From contig NZ_JAIGNK010000001.1 in NCBI RefSeq assembly GCF_019711435.1, positions 744,001 to 808,000 of the forward strand: a stretch of 64,000 nt of DNA, in the 5' to 3' direction. The position numbers and the translations under genes were made by a program. This document shows positions 9,120-17,400 of the stretch, piece by piece; position 1 is the first letter of the stretch; every line of letters begins with the position of its first letter. This DNA is from Qipengyuania polymorpha (GTDB lineage Bacteria > Pseudomonadota > Alphaproteobacteria > Sphingomonadales > Sphingomonadaceae). The notes below the pieces were generated by a model. It worked only from the letters and a program-made list of their open reading frames with translations. It was not told where the DNA came from and made no database searches.

Positions 9120-11435
9120 TCAAGCCAGACGTTCGAATACTTCGGAGCGTATTTGTTCGATTAAAGAGGCGGCGCAGCGTTCAGCCTCCGCCTCTTCATC
9201 GAGGATGGCGAGGAAGGCGCGGCGCTTGAAATGGCGGCAGCGGTCCAGCGGCATCGGTTCGTCTAGGGTCGAGCAGGTAATGTCGATCATCCGCTCTGCC
9301 CCGTGGAGGCGGCCCCAAAGGTAATCGTTCTCGCGATAGGCCCGGCTGAAAAAGGCCCCGAAGTTATAGAATTCGATGCCGCGCAAGGTCGCCAGCGTTC
9401 CCCCTTCGCGCAGGCTGCGGGCATCGTCGGGACTGATCCGGTCGATCTTGACCGGATCGAATTCGGTCAGGCCCTCGTTGCGGAGTAAAGGCAAGGTGGC
9501 AACGTCATAAAAGGGAAAGCCGAGATAGGCGAACAGCATGCGCCGCTTGAGGTGATCGGGCATGGCGCTCAGCGCTTCGGCGAGCATTTCTTCGGCCTTG
9601 TCGTCGATATCCGGCAGCAGGCGCCTGCTTTCCACGTGGTCGAGCAGCGCCCCCGGATTGGCGACAACATCCCGGGCAATTGCGCCGAATTCATGACCGA
9701 GGACGCCGAGGCTCTCTTTCTCGAAGTAGAGCGCCAGGATGGCATAAACCGCGTCGCGGCCCTGCTCCAGCGCGTCGTCGGGGATATCGGGGTCTGCCTC
9801 CCAGTCGCGTGCGAGACGGCGGGCAAGCAGGCGCAGCCGGCGGATGCGAAAGCCGATATCGTGTTCACGGAAGAACAGGATCGCCTCGGGCGTCGCCCCG
9901 CCTTTGTCATTCGCCAGCCGGTCGAGCCCGCGGCGGGTTAGCTCGGCGCGAAGGGCATCCTCGATCGGCGCATGATCGGTCGTGTGGAGCGCGGGCGCGG
10001 CTTGCCAGGCGAGCTTCGCCAGCCGCGTCACGATGCCGCTGGCCTTGGACTGGGCATAGGACTGGAAGGCATAGCCTGCCTGTTCGGCCGCGGCTTGCTG
10101 GGCCTTCTGTCGCCATGCCTTGAGTCGCTTGGGTGTGGGGCTGTCGAGGAACAGCGTGTATCCGAACAGCTTCTCCACCGCGCGTTCGACATCCGGGCGC
10201 AAGGCGGTGACGATGCGCGCCAGCCGTTCGGCCTCGCGGCTCTGCTCTTCCAGCTGTTCGAGGTTGTCCCGGATCGGTTGCTCGCGCGGGATCGTCGACA
10301 GCGATCCGAAGATTGCGTTGAAGAACCCAACGTCGCCGGTACGCTTGGCATGCCGTTCGCCGAAGCGGTCGGGGCGCGGGTCGACATAGACGAAGCGCCG
10401 GTCGACCTCGCGCTGGGCCGGACGCCCGCGCAGCGCGGCCATGGCTCCGCCGAAGGGCTTGTTTACCAGCACCGAGCCATCGATCAGCGAGACATTCTCG
10501 ACATTCTCGCGCAGGACATGGATCGGCATGATGTTATCGAGGAATTTCCCGCGGCTGTGCCACTCGTGGCCCATGTCTTGCGCCAGCTGGTCGATTTCCT
10601 CCACCTTGAGCGGGGGGAACGCGCCCGGGAAGCTGGCGGTTGCGCGTGCGGCGAAGACGAGCTCCATGGGGTCGGCGAGGTTTTGCCCGGCCTCCAGCGG
10701 AGTCTTGCGGCGGAAGGCAATGGGCATGCGGTGTTCGCTATCTTCCACGACCGGCGGGCTGTGGAGGCGAAGCTGCTCCAGGTAGCCGTGGAAGTCGGTC
10801 GCCGTCACGAACAGGTCGAGTGGATGGTTGGGCGGAAGCAGCGGCGCCTCGTGCGGCGTGGATTCCATCGCGGCGAAGGCGCGGGCGAGCAGCTTGGAGA
10901 ATCCAAGCCCCGAAAAGGGCGGCTCGAACCAGCGACCGCGGATGAGGTGCGAGACCTTGCGCCGTACCTCCTCGCGTGTCTCGGGGGCGACTTCGGACGC
11001 AATTTCGGTGCCCGGGCGGTTGAGTATCCAGCTGGCAAAGGGCTGGGCCCAGATCTTCCCGCCCGACCAGCTTAGTTTCGCATCGGGATCGGTCAGTTCG
11101 TCGACATCGGCGACCTCGAGCCACAGGTCGGTCAGCGGCTCGAGGCTCTGGCCGGAGTAGATCGCCTGCGCGAGAAACACCGCATTGATGCCGCCCGCGC
11201 TTGCGCCGCTCGCGATGTCGGGCAGGACGCGCAGGCGCAGGTCCATGTCGGCCTCGATTTCCTCGAGCAGGTCGAGATAGACCGAGTGCACGCCGCCGCG
11301 ATGCTCATGGCCGGAATGGAAATCGCGGCTCGCCCGGGCAAGCTGCCACATCTCGCGCGTCACGCCGTGCATGTAGACTGCCAGGCTGACCCCGCCGTAG
11401 CAGACAAGCGCGATCCTTAGTTCTTTCTGCCGCAT
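9120..11435 (-). CDS. Patatin-like phospholipase (patatin-related, DUF3376-type)
   Basis: This is a 771-residue cytoplasmic lipid hydrolase. The patatin domain fills roughly the first 400 residues. The nucleophile elbow is GASAG with Ser79, and the partner aspartate lies in SLIDGSVLVNKPF (near residue 350). An oxyanion-type stretch YGGVSLAVYMHG is at 13-24. The long C-terminal half is helical and typical of the large patatin-related subfamily, with no transmembrane segments. The start ATG 11433-11435 has an AAGGG site six bases away. A longer open frame reaching 12728 is only the antisense of radA. It diverges from radA over 72 bases that hold a LexA box, so SOS control could reach both genes. 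Confidence 0.88.
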   Translation of the reverse strand: MRQKELRIALVCYGGVSLAVYMHGVTREMWQLARASRDFHSGHEHRGGVHSVYLDLLEEIEADMDLRLRVLPDIASGASAGGINAVFLAQAIYSGQSLEPLTDLWLEVADVDELTDPDAKLSWSGGKIWAQPFASWILNRPGTEIASEVAPETREEVRRKVSHLIRGRWFEPPFSGLGFSKLLARAFAAMESTPHEAPLLPPNHPLDLFVTATDFHGYLEQLRLHSPPVVEDSEHRMPIAFRRKTPLEAGQNLADPMELVFAARATASFPGAFPPLKVEEIDQLAQDMGHEWHSRGKFLDNIMPIHVLRENVENVSLIDGSVLVNKPFGGAMAALRGRPAQREVDRRFVYVDPRPDRFGERHAKRTGDVGFFNAIFGSLSTIPREQPIRDNLEQLEEQSREAERLARIVTALRPDVERAVEKLFGYTLFLDSPTPKRLKAWRQKAQQAAAEQAGYAFQSYAQSKASGIVTRLAKLAWQAAPALHTTDHAPIEDALRAELTRRGLDRLANDKGGATPEAILFFREHDIGFRIRRLRLLARRLARDWEADPDIPDDALEQGRDAVYAILALYFEKESLGVLGHEFGAIARDVVANPGALLDHVESRRLLPDIDDKAEEMLAEALSAMPDHLKRRMLFAYLGFPFYDVATLPLLRNEGLTEFDPVKIDRISPDDARSLREGGTLATLRGIEFYNFGAFFSRAYRENDYLWGRLHGAERMIDITCSTLDEPMPLDRCRHFKRRAFLAILDEEAEAERCAASLIEQIRSEVFERLA

Positions 11436-11476
11436 CGTTGACCCTTGTGCACAGCCCGTGCAGCAAAGGCAATTGC

Positions 11477-11491
11477 GTTCTGCAAATGTTC
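11477..11491 (+). promoter_or_regulatory. LexA (SOS) box upstream of radA
   Basis: GTTC at 11477-11480 and GTTC at 11488-11491 are separated by exactly seven bases (TGCAAAT). This is a perfect match to the direct-repeat LexA operator GTTC-N7-GTTC used in alphaproteobacteria. The box ends 16 bases before the radA ATG and 42 bases before the divergent patatin start, so bound LexA should block radA transcription and possibly both directions. Confidence 0.72.
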
Positions 11492-11507
11492 TGTTAGTCA
11501 ATCGGGC

Positions 11508-12872
11508 ATGGCAAAGCCCAAGAAACGTTATGTCTGCCAGGCCTGCGGGTCCGTATCCCACCGCTGGCAGGGTCAATGCACCGATTGCGCGGAATGGAAC
11601 ACGCTGGTCGAGGATGCGCCCGCGACGGTTTTCTCCCTGAAGCACGATTTGTCGAGCGGGGGCAGGGCGGTGGAATTCGTCGACCTCGACAAGCCGGGCG
11701 AAATGCCCGTGCGCCAGAAAACCGGCCTTGCCGAATTCGATCGCGCATTGGGCGGTGGGCTCGTGCCCGGAAGCGCGATCCTGATGGGTGGCGATCCGGG
11801 TATCGGCAAGTCCACGCTCCTGCTCCAGGCGGCAGCCAAGGTGGCGAGGGAAGGGCATAGCGTAGCCTATGTCAGCGGCGAGGAAGCCTCGGGTCAGGTC
11901 CGCATGCGTGCGGCCCGCCTCGGTCTGTCGGACGCTCCGGTGAAGCTGGCTGCGGCCACCGGCGTCCGTGATATCCTTACCACGCTCGGCCAGATGGAAA
12001 CGCCGAAGTTTCTCGTCATCGACTCCATCCAGACGATGCATTCCGACACCATCGAAGGTGCGCCCGGGACGGTCAGCCAGGTGCGCGGCTGCGCGTTCGA
12101 GCTCATCCGCTATGCCAAGGAGAACGGCGTTGCGCTGGTGCTGGTCGGGCACGTCACCAAGGACGGCAACATCGCCGGCCCGCGCGTGCTCGAACACATG
12201 GTCGATGTGGTGATGAGCTTCGAGGGCGAGCGCAGCCATCAGTACCGCATCCTGCGCGCCTTGAAGAACCGCTTCGGCGCGGTCGACGAGATCGGTGTCT
12301 TCGCCATGGCGGGCGACGGGCTGGAGGAGGTCGAGAACCCTTCCATGCTGTTCCTCTCGGGCCGCGAGCAGCCGATGGCGGGCAGCGCGGTATTTCCGGC
12401 GATGGAAGGCACGCGGCCCGTGCTGGTCGAGATACAGGCGCTCATCGTGCGGTTGCAATCGGGCGCGACCCCGCGGCGCGCGGTGGTAGGGTGGGACAAT
12501 GGCCGCCTCGCGATGTTGCTGGCGGTGCTGGAATCGCGTTGCGGCCTGTCGTTCAGTTCTGCGGAGGTCTATCTCAACGTCGCGGGCGGCTATCGGCTGT
12601 CCGACCCGGCCGCCGATCTGGCGGTCGCGGCGGCGCTGGTAAGCGCTCTTGCAGACAAGCCGCTGCCCGATCGCAGCGTATGGCTGGGGGAGATCAGTCT
12701 TGCCGGGGAAGTGCGCCCGGTCGCCCATGGCGGTGTGCGTTTGCGCGAGGCGGCCAAGCTCGGTTTCGGCAAGGGGTTCGGCCCGTCCGATACGAAGAAC
12801 GGCTCGTCAGGCCTCGATTATGCAGGCTTGGGACAATTGGCAAACCTCGTTGACCGCGTGATGAGCAGTTAA
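11508..12872 (+). CDS. radA: DNA repair protein RadA (Sms)
   Basis: This 454-residue RecA-like ATPase promotes branch migration during recombinational repair. An N-terminal zinc finger has Cys 10, 13, 24 and 27 (CQACGS and CTDCAEW). Walker A is GGDPGIGKS (94-102), followed by YVSGEEASGQVRMRA. The family-specific KNRFG motif is in LRALKNRFGAVDEIG. The C-terminal Lon-like domain begins near residue 340. ATG 11508 gives the standard MAKPKKRYVCQACG start, and the in-frame upstream codons belong to the spacer. The LexA box just upstream indicates DNA-damage induction. cvpA follows after 34 bases. Confidence 0.97.
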   Translation: MAKPKKRYVCQACGSVSHRWQGQCTDCAEWNTLVEDAPATVFSLKHDLSSGGRAVEFVDLDKPGEMPVRQKTGLAEFDRALGGGLVPGSAILMGGDPGIGKSTLLLQAAAKVAREGHSVAYVSGEEASGQVRMRAARLGLSDAPVKLAAATGVRDILTTLGQMETPKFLVIDSIQTMHSDTIEGAPGTVSQVRGCAFELIRYAKENGVALVLVGHVTKDGNIAGPRVLEHMVDVVMSFEGERSHQYRILRALKNRFGAVDEIGVFAMAGDGLEEVENPSMLFLSGREQPMAGSAVFPAMEGTRPVLVEIQALIVRLQSGATPRRAVVGWDNGRLAMLLAVLESRCGLSFSSAEVYLNVAGGYRLSDPAADLAVAAALVSALADKPLPDRSVWLGEISLAGEVRPVAHGGVRLREAAKLGFGKGFGPSDTKNGSSGLDYAGLGQLANLVDRVMSS

Positions 12873-12906
12873 TAAACCCCAAACCCCGAGGGGTTAGTAG
12901 GGTTCT

Positions 12907-13458
12907 ATGACGGGTTTCGATTTCCTTGTGCTGCTGATCGTGGGCATTGCTGCCACGGGCGGATATATGCGCGGCTTCCTGCAGGAGGTGCTGTCGCTGG
13001 GCTCGTGGGTCCTCGCGGGCTTCGCGATCCGCTATATGCACACGCCGCTGACGGTGGTCCTGCAGGATTACATCGGCAAGAACGTCACCACCTCGGTGCT
13101 TTCGTTCACCCTTCTCCTGCTCATTCCTTACGCCGCGATGAAGGTCATAGCGAACAACGTCGGGATGGCTTCGCGCAATTCCGTCCTTGGCCCGATCGAC
13201 CGTATTCTCGGCGTCGGCTTCGGTGCGCTGAAAGGCCTTGTCATCGCGGTCATCGCCTTTTCCGTGCTCGTGCTCGGATACGATTCCGTATGGGACTATC
13301 GCGGCCGCCCGGTCTGGATCACGACCGCCAAGAGCTACGAGCTTGTCGATGCCGGTTCGCGTTCGCTGGTCGAAGTGCTGGCGCAGCGGCGCGCGAGGCT
13401 GCTGGGCGAACAGGCCGCCGAGCGTGAAGCCGAAGAAGCGGAAGCCGCCGCCGAGTGA
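12907..13458 (+). CDS. cvpA: CvpA family inner-membrane protein
   Basis: This 183-residue protein begins TGFDFLVLLIVGIAATGGYMRGF and has four predicted membrane segments in the first 135 residues, as in the CvpA family. An acidic, Ala/Glu-rich cytoplasmic tail follows. CvpA was named for its role in colicin V production. In other bacteria it is tied to envelope integrity, and its biochemical function is unresolved. The stop codon overlaps the next start (GTGA at 13455-13458), so the two genes are translationally coupled. Confidence 0.88.
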   Translation: MTGFDFLVLLIVGIAATGGYMRGFLQEVLSLGSWVLAGFAIRYMHTPLTVVLQDYIGKNVTTSVLSFTLLLLIPYAAMKVIANNVGMASRNSVLGPIDRILGVGFGALKGLVIAVIAFSVLVLGYDSVWDYRGRPVWITTAKSYELVDAGSRSLVEVLAQRRARLLGEQAAEREAEEAEAAAE

Positions 13459-13883
13459 GCGGGCAGGCGAAAGCCCCGCTTTATTCCCCGCAAATGCTCG
13501 CGCTGGCGGTGGAACTGGCGCGCTACCCTTTTGATGGCGGTGCCGCCTATTCCGCAGAGCGTCGGTCGAAAACCTGTGGCAGTACTGTGGCGCTCTCCTT
13601 TGAAGCCGGCCTGGCAAACATCGGTCTCAAGGTGACCGCTTGCGCCGTCGGGCAGGCCTCTGCGGCCATCTTCGCGCGCCATTGCGAAGGGAAATCGAAG
13701 GATGACATTGTCCAAAGCGCCGATGCCATAACTGCGTGGCTGGACCACGGCGAGCCACTTCCCGACTGGCCCGACCTTCACCTGATCGCGGCCGCGCGCG
13801 ACTATCCTGCCCGGCACGGGGCGATACTCCTGCCGTGGAAGGCTGCGCTGGACGCGCTTTCCTCCGGCGAAGAGGGGCGCTAA
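13455..13883 (+). CDS. IscU/NifU-like iron-sulfur scaffold family protein
   Basis: This 142-residue protein has the fold signature of NifU N-terminal/IscU scaffolds: a first Cys in SKTCGSTV, a second in VTACAVGQAS and a third in RHCEGKS, the latter resembling the scaffold GQASAA helix. These three cysteines fit the cluster-binding trio. The GTG start overlaps the cvpA stop. It lies outside any isc or suf operon and is shorter than bacterial IscU at the N-terminus, so a degenerate or specialised scaffold role is possible. Confidence 0.75.
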   Translation: MSGQAKAPLYSPQMLALAVELARYPFDGGAAYSAERRSKTCGSTVALSFEAGLANIGLKVTACAVGQASAAIFARHCEGKSKDDIVQSADAITAWLDHGEPLPDWPDLHLIAAARDYPARHGAILLPWKAALDALSSGEEGR

Positions 13884-13923
13884 GCCGCTGCGATAAAATC
13901 ATACGACACGGGAGTTGAGGGAC

Positions 13924-15585
13924 ATGGCGGGGGCACCAGCCTTGCAGAGGGAACCGACCGAGAAGGAGATCAAGCTGGTCATCGCCGCGAGCAGCGCGGG
14001 CACGGTGTTCGAGTGGTATGATTTCTTCATCTACGGCACGCTGGCCGGCCTTATCGGTGCTGCCTTTTTCCCGAGCGGCAACGAAACGCTCCAAATCCTG
14101 CTGGTCTGGGCCGGTTTCGCCGTCGGCTTCGGCTTCCGCCCGCTGGGGGCCATCCTGTTCGGCTTCCTCGGCGACAGGCTGGGACGCAAATACACCTTCC
14201 TCGTGACGGTCACGCTGATGGGTATCGCCACGGCGGGTGTCGGTCTCATCCCGAGCGCGGCCAGCATCGGCATCGCCGCGCCGATCATCGTTATCTGCCT
14301 GCGCATCCTGCAAGGCCTGGCGCTGGGCGGGGAATATGGCGGAGCGGCCATTTACGTGGCCGAGCACGCCCCGCCCGAAAAGCGCGGCTTTTACACCAGC
14401 TTCATCCAGGCCAGCGTTGTCGGCGGCTTTGTGTTGTCGATCATCGTCGTACTCGCTTGCCGCGCGCTGATCCCGGCCGATGATTTTGCGGAGTGGGGCT
14501 GGCGCGTGCCGTTCCTGCTGTCGATCGCGCTGCTCGGCATTTCGCTCTGGATGCGCCTCAAGCTTTCGGAAAGCCCGGTCTTTCAGGCGATGAAGGAAGC
14601 GGGCGAAACCAGCGCCAATCCGTTCAAGGAAAGCCTGACCTATCCCGGTAATCCGAAGCGCATTTTCGTGGCGCTCTTCGGTATCACCGGCATCCTGACG
14701 ACCATCTGGTACACCGCCTTTTTCTCCTCGCTCAGCTTCCTGCGCCGCGACATGCGGGTCGATGAAAGCACGGTGGAGTGGATCCTCCTGATCGCCGGTT
14801 TCATTTCGATGAGCTTCTATATCGTCGTTGGGAAATGGTCCGACCGCGTAGGCCGCAAGAAACCCATCATCATTGGCGCGGTCGCCACGCTGGCGCTGCT
14901 CTTCCCTATCTTCTGGGCCATGGGCAGCCTTGCCAACCCGGGGCTTGCGCAGGCCGCTAAGGACAATCCGGTCGTGGTGACCGGACAGGAATGCACCACC
15001 GATCCTTTCGCCGAACTGTTCGACCGGGAGCAGAGCGAATGCGGCAAGGTATTGGAGACGCTGACCGCCAGCGGGGTCGCTTACACGATCGAGGCCGGCG
15101 ATGAGCTCGGCCTTTCGGTAGGCGGTGAGCCGGTTGCCATCGATGCGAACTGGACGGAGGATTCCGCAGCTCGGCGCGACGGTGTTCAGGCAGCGCTGAC
15201 CGCCCGCGGCTTCGATTTCTCCAAGCAGACGCCGCCCCTGCTGAACATCCTTGGTATCGGCGGGCTCCTGCTCGTGTGCGGTGTGCTTTCGGCGCTGACC
15301 TATGGTTCGGTCGCCGCGCTTCTGTCGGAGATGTTCCCTGCCAAAATCCGCTACAGCTCGATGTCGATACCCTATCATATCGGTGCGGGTTACCTCGGCG
15401 GTTTCCTGCCGCTTATTGCGGGCATCATCGTGGCGCGCACGGGCGACGTCTATGCGGGACTGTGGTATACGATGGCGGTTGTCGGCTTCGGCCTGATCGT
15501 CGCCTGGTGGGGCATTCCCGACGGGCCTCCGCGTGATTTCGAGGACTCGGAAGATGCGCCTCCGGTCGGGCCCGCGACCTGGTGA
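13924..15585 (+). CDS. MFS transporter, metabolite:H+ symporter (MHS) type
   Basis: This 553-residue, 12-helix permease has MHS-family motifs: VFEWYDFFIYG in helix 1, GRKYTFLVTVTLMG in the first cytoplasmic loop, and RILQGLALGGEYGGAAIYVAEHAP in the helix 4-5 region. Relatives carry osmolytes, dicarboxylates or aromatic acids with protons; the substrate here is unknown. Between the eighth and ninth helices is an unusual insertion of about 95 residues (about 345-440), with two cysteines (QECTTD and SECGKV), likely periplasmic. The start ATG 13924 follows GAGG. alr begins ten bases after the stop, probably in the same transcript. Confidence 0.88.
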   Translation: MAGAPALQREPTEKEIKLVIAASSAGTVFEWYDFFIYGTLAGLIGAAFFPSGNETLQILLVWAGFAVGFGFRPLGAILFGFLGDRLGRKYTFLVTVTLMGIATAGVGLIPSAASIGIAAPIIVICLRILQGLALGGEYGGAAIYVAEHAPPEKRGFYTSFIQASVVGGFVLSIIVVLACRALIPADDFAEWGWRVPFLLSIALLGISLWMRLKLSESPVFQAMKEAGETSANPFKESLTYPGNPKRIFVALFGITGILTTIWYTAFFSSLSFLRRDMRVDESTVEWILLIAGFISMSFYIVVGKWSDRVGRKKPIIIGAVATLALLFPIFWAMGSLANPGLAQAAKDNPVVVTGQECTTDPFAELFDREQSECGKVLETLTASGVAYTIEAGDELGLSVGGEPVAIDANWTEDSAARRDGVQAALTARGFDFSKQTPPLLNILGIGGLLLVCGVLSALTYGSVAALLSEMFPAKIRYSSMSIPYHIGAGYLGGFLPLIAGIIVARTGDVYAGLWYTMAVVGFGLIVAWWGIPDGPPRDFEDSEDAPPVGPATW

Positions 15586-15595
15586 AGAAGCCTGA

Positions 15596-16630
15596 ATGAC
15601 GCTGCCACCTCCCACACTCCGTCTCGATATCGACCGGGATGCGCTTGCTGCCAACTGGCGGGCGCTCGACCGGTTGTCGGGCAAGGCGCGGGCAGGGGCG
15701 GCGGTGAAGGCGGATTGCTATGGCCTCGGGGTTGAGCATTGCGTGCCGGTGCTGCGCGATGCGGGCTGCCGCGATTTCTTCGTCGCGCACTGGAGCGAAG
15801 TCGCGGCGGTGCTCGAGCATGTCGAGCCGACCCAAGTGGCGGTGCTGCATGGTCCGCTGGACGCCTCCGAGGTCGCCTATGCGCGCGAGACGGGCGTGGT
15901 GCCGGTCATCGACTCCATCCGGCAAGCGAAGCTGTGGACCGAGGGCGGGGGAGGGGCGTGTCACCTCATGGTCGATACCGGCATCAACCGGCTCGGCATT
16001 TCACCGAAGGAGATTTCGGACCCGGCGGTGCAGGCGCTCGATGTACAGGTGCTACTGAGCCACCTCGCCTGCGCGGACGAGGACAGCGCGATGAACGCGC
16101 GGCAGTTGGCCGCATTCCGCGATATCCTTCCCAGCATCGAACACCGCGAGACCAGCCTTGCGAACAGCGCAGGCATTGCTCTGGGCGCAGACTATCATTT
16201 CGACCTCACACGCCCCGGCCTTTCGCTCTACGGCGGCGTCCCGCGTCCAGAAATGGCGGACGCAATCCGCCAGGTGGCCTATCCCAAAGCGGCCATCATC
16301 CAGACCCGCAAGCTAAGCGCGGGCGAATGTGTCGGCTATAATGCGACGTTTACCGCGCAGCATGACATGCGCGTGGGCGTGCTCTCGCTGGGATATGCCG
16401 ACGGTATCCTGCGCGCATGGGGCGGCGCGCACTTCAGGGCGGGTGAAAAATCGCTTCCTATCCTCGGCAAGGTGTCGATGGATATGATCGTCGTCGACCT
16501 GTCGGACGCGCCAAACCTGAGCGAGGGCGACTGGCTCGAACTGCCCTACAACCTCCCCGATGCTGCGCAGCAAACCGCTGTTTCGCAATATGAACTGCTC
16601 ACGGTTCTGGGGAACCGCTTCCAGCGCTGA
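15596..16630 (+). CDS. alr: Alanine racemase
   Basis: This 344-residue PLP enzyme makes D-alanine for peptidoglycan. The PLP-linking lysine is K38 in AAVKADCYGLG, a variant of the family AVKANAYG with Cys in place of Ala. The catalytic Tyr lies in CVGYNATFTA, followed by VGVLSLGYADGILR, and the C-terminus ends in YELLTVLGNRF. The length is slightly short (family about 360-380) but both active-site regions are intact. It follows the MFS gene by ten bases. D-Ala-D-Ala metabolism reappears at the carboxypeptidase gene at 31289. Confidence 0.93.
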   Translation: MTLPPPTLRLDIDRDALAANWRALDRLSGKARAGAAVKADCYGLGVEHCVPVLRDAGCRDFFVAHWSEVAAVLEHVEPTQVAVLHGPLDASEVAYARETGVVPVIDSIRQAKLWTEGGGGACHLMVDTGINRLGISPKEISDPAVQALDVQVLLSHLACADEDSAMNARQLAAFRDILPSIEHRETSLANSAGIALGADYHFDLTRPGLSLYGGVPRPEMADAIRQVAYPKAAIIQTRKLSAGECVGYNATFTAQHDMRVGVLSLGYADGILRAWGGAHFRAGEKSLPILGKVSMDMIVVDLSDAPNLSEGDWLELPYNLPDAAQQTAVSQYELLTVLGNRFQR

Positions 16631-16648
16631 AACGCATGTTGCGCTGCA

Positions 16649-16686
16649 CATTGTGCAAATGCTAAGGCTTCTTGCAACGCACAATG
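16649..16686 (+). promoter_or_regulatory. Inverted repeat in the phaR promoter region
   Basis: CATTGTGC (16649-16656) and its exact reverse complement GCACAATG (16679-16686) flank a 22-base spacer that itself contains TGCAAATGC and CTTGCAA. PhaR repressors of other alphaproteobacteria bind TGC-rich DNA and regulate themselves, so this is a candidate autoregulatory operator. The assignment is inference from position and base composition. Confidence 0.4.
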
Positions 16687-16701
16687 GGGAGATGAAGCGA
16701 C

Positions 16702-17256
16702 ATGGCAAAGCGGACCGCCGAAGGCGAACCGATCATCATCAAGAAATACGCCAACCGGCGGCTCTACAACACCGATACCTCGAGCTACATCACGCTCGAC
16801 GATCTGGCGAAGATGGTCCGCGACAATGTCGATTTCCAGGTGCTCGACGCCAAGACGGGCGACGATATCACCCACACGATCCTGACCCAGATCATCGTCG
16901 AGGAAGAAAGCCAGGGCGGCCAGCAGATGCTGCCGGTCAGCTTCTTGCGCGACCTGATCTCGATGTACGGCAATTCGATGCAGTCGATGATGCCGAGCTA
17001 CCTCGAAGCGAGCATGGCCAATTTCCGCAAGAACCGCGAACAGCTTCAGGCGGCCTTTGCCAAGGGTATCGAGGCGAATCCGCTCGCCAAGATGGCCGAG
17101 GCGAACCTCAAGATGATGCAGAACGCGGCCGAGGCCTTCATCCCGGCAACCCGCAAGACAGTCGATTCCGCGAAGAAGGAAGCCGATGGCGAGCTGGCCG
17201 CCATGCGCGAGCAGATGGCCGCGATGCAGAAGAAGCTGGATGAGCTGAGCAAGTAG
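16702..17256 (+). CDS. phaR: Polyhydroxyalkanoate synthesis repressor PhaR
   Basis: This 184-residue regulator has the PHB/PHA accumulation DNA-binding domain at its start: IIIKKYANRRLYNTDTSSYITLDDL, residues 11-35, the family hallmark. The PHA-sensing region follows (QMLPVSFLRDLISMYGNSMQ), and the C-terminus is a coiled coil (MREQMAAMQKKLDEL). PhaR binds PHA granules and, when free, represses phasin genes. No PHA synthase or phasin gene is in the window. GGGGAG at 16686-16691 is the ribosome-binding site. The upstream inverted repeat may be its own operator. Confidence 0.95.
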   Translation: MAKRTAEGEPIIIKKYANRRLYNTDTSSYITLDDLAKMVRDNVDFQVLDAKTGDDITHTILTQIIVEEESQGGQQMLPVSFLRDLISMYGNSMQSMMPSYLEASMANFRKNREQLQAAFAKGIEANPLAKMAEANLKMMQNAAEAFIPATRKTVDSAKKEADGELAAMREQMAAMQKKLDELSK

Positions 17257-17269
17257 CCTACTCAATCCT

Positions 17270-17358
17270 CCGTTCGTATCGAGCGGAGGACGCAGTCCGT
17301 AGTCGAGATACCTTGAACCCAGCGCAAAACGTGTCTCGACTTCGCTCGACACGAACGG
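17270..17358 (+). repeat. Palindromic dispersed repeat, intergenic copy
   Basis: An 89-base imperfect palindrome starts CCGTTCGTATCGAGCG and ends with CTCGACACGAACGG. It lies between phaR and proS. The right arm matches the copy inside rnr (21525-21602) at nearly every position. The left arm carries extra bases (GAGGACGCAGTCC region) that disturb its inner stem. The structure resembles REP/BIME-type or Rickettsia palindromic element-type repeats. In RNA it would fold into a long stem and could act as a phaR terminator. Confidence 0.75.
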
Positions 17359-17400
17359 CTAGGGGCGGGCGCGAAACAACCTAAAAGTGAGAATCAACCC

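Noticed and set aside
11436..12728. Open reading frame extending the patatin-like gene to 1202 codons
   Set aside because: The added part is antisense to radA and has no lipase features; the true start is 11435.
12873..12906. Possible terminator between radA and cvpA
   Set aside because: Only a six-base stem with no following T run.
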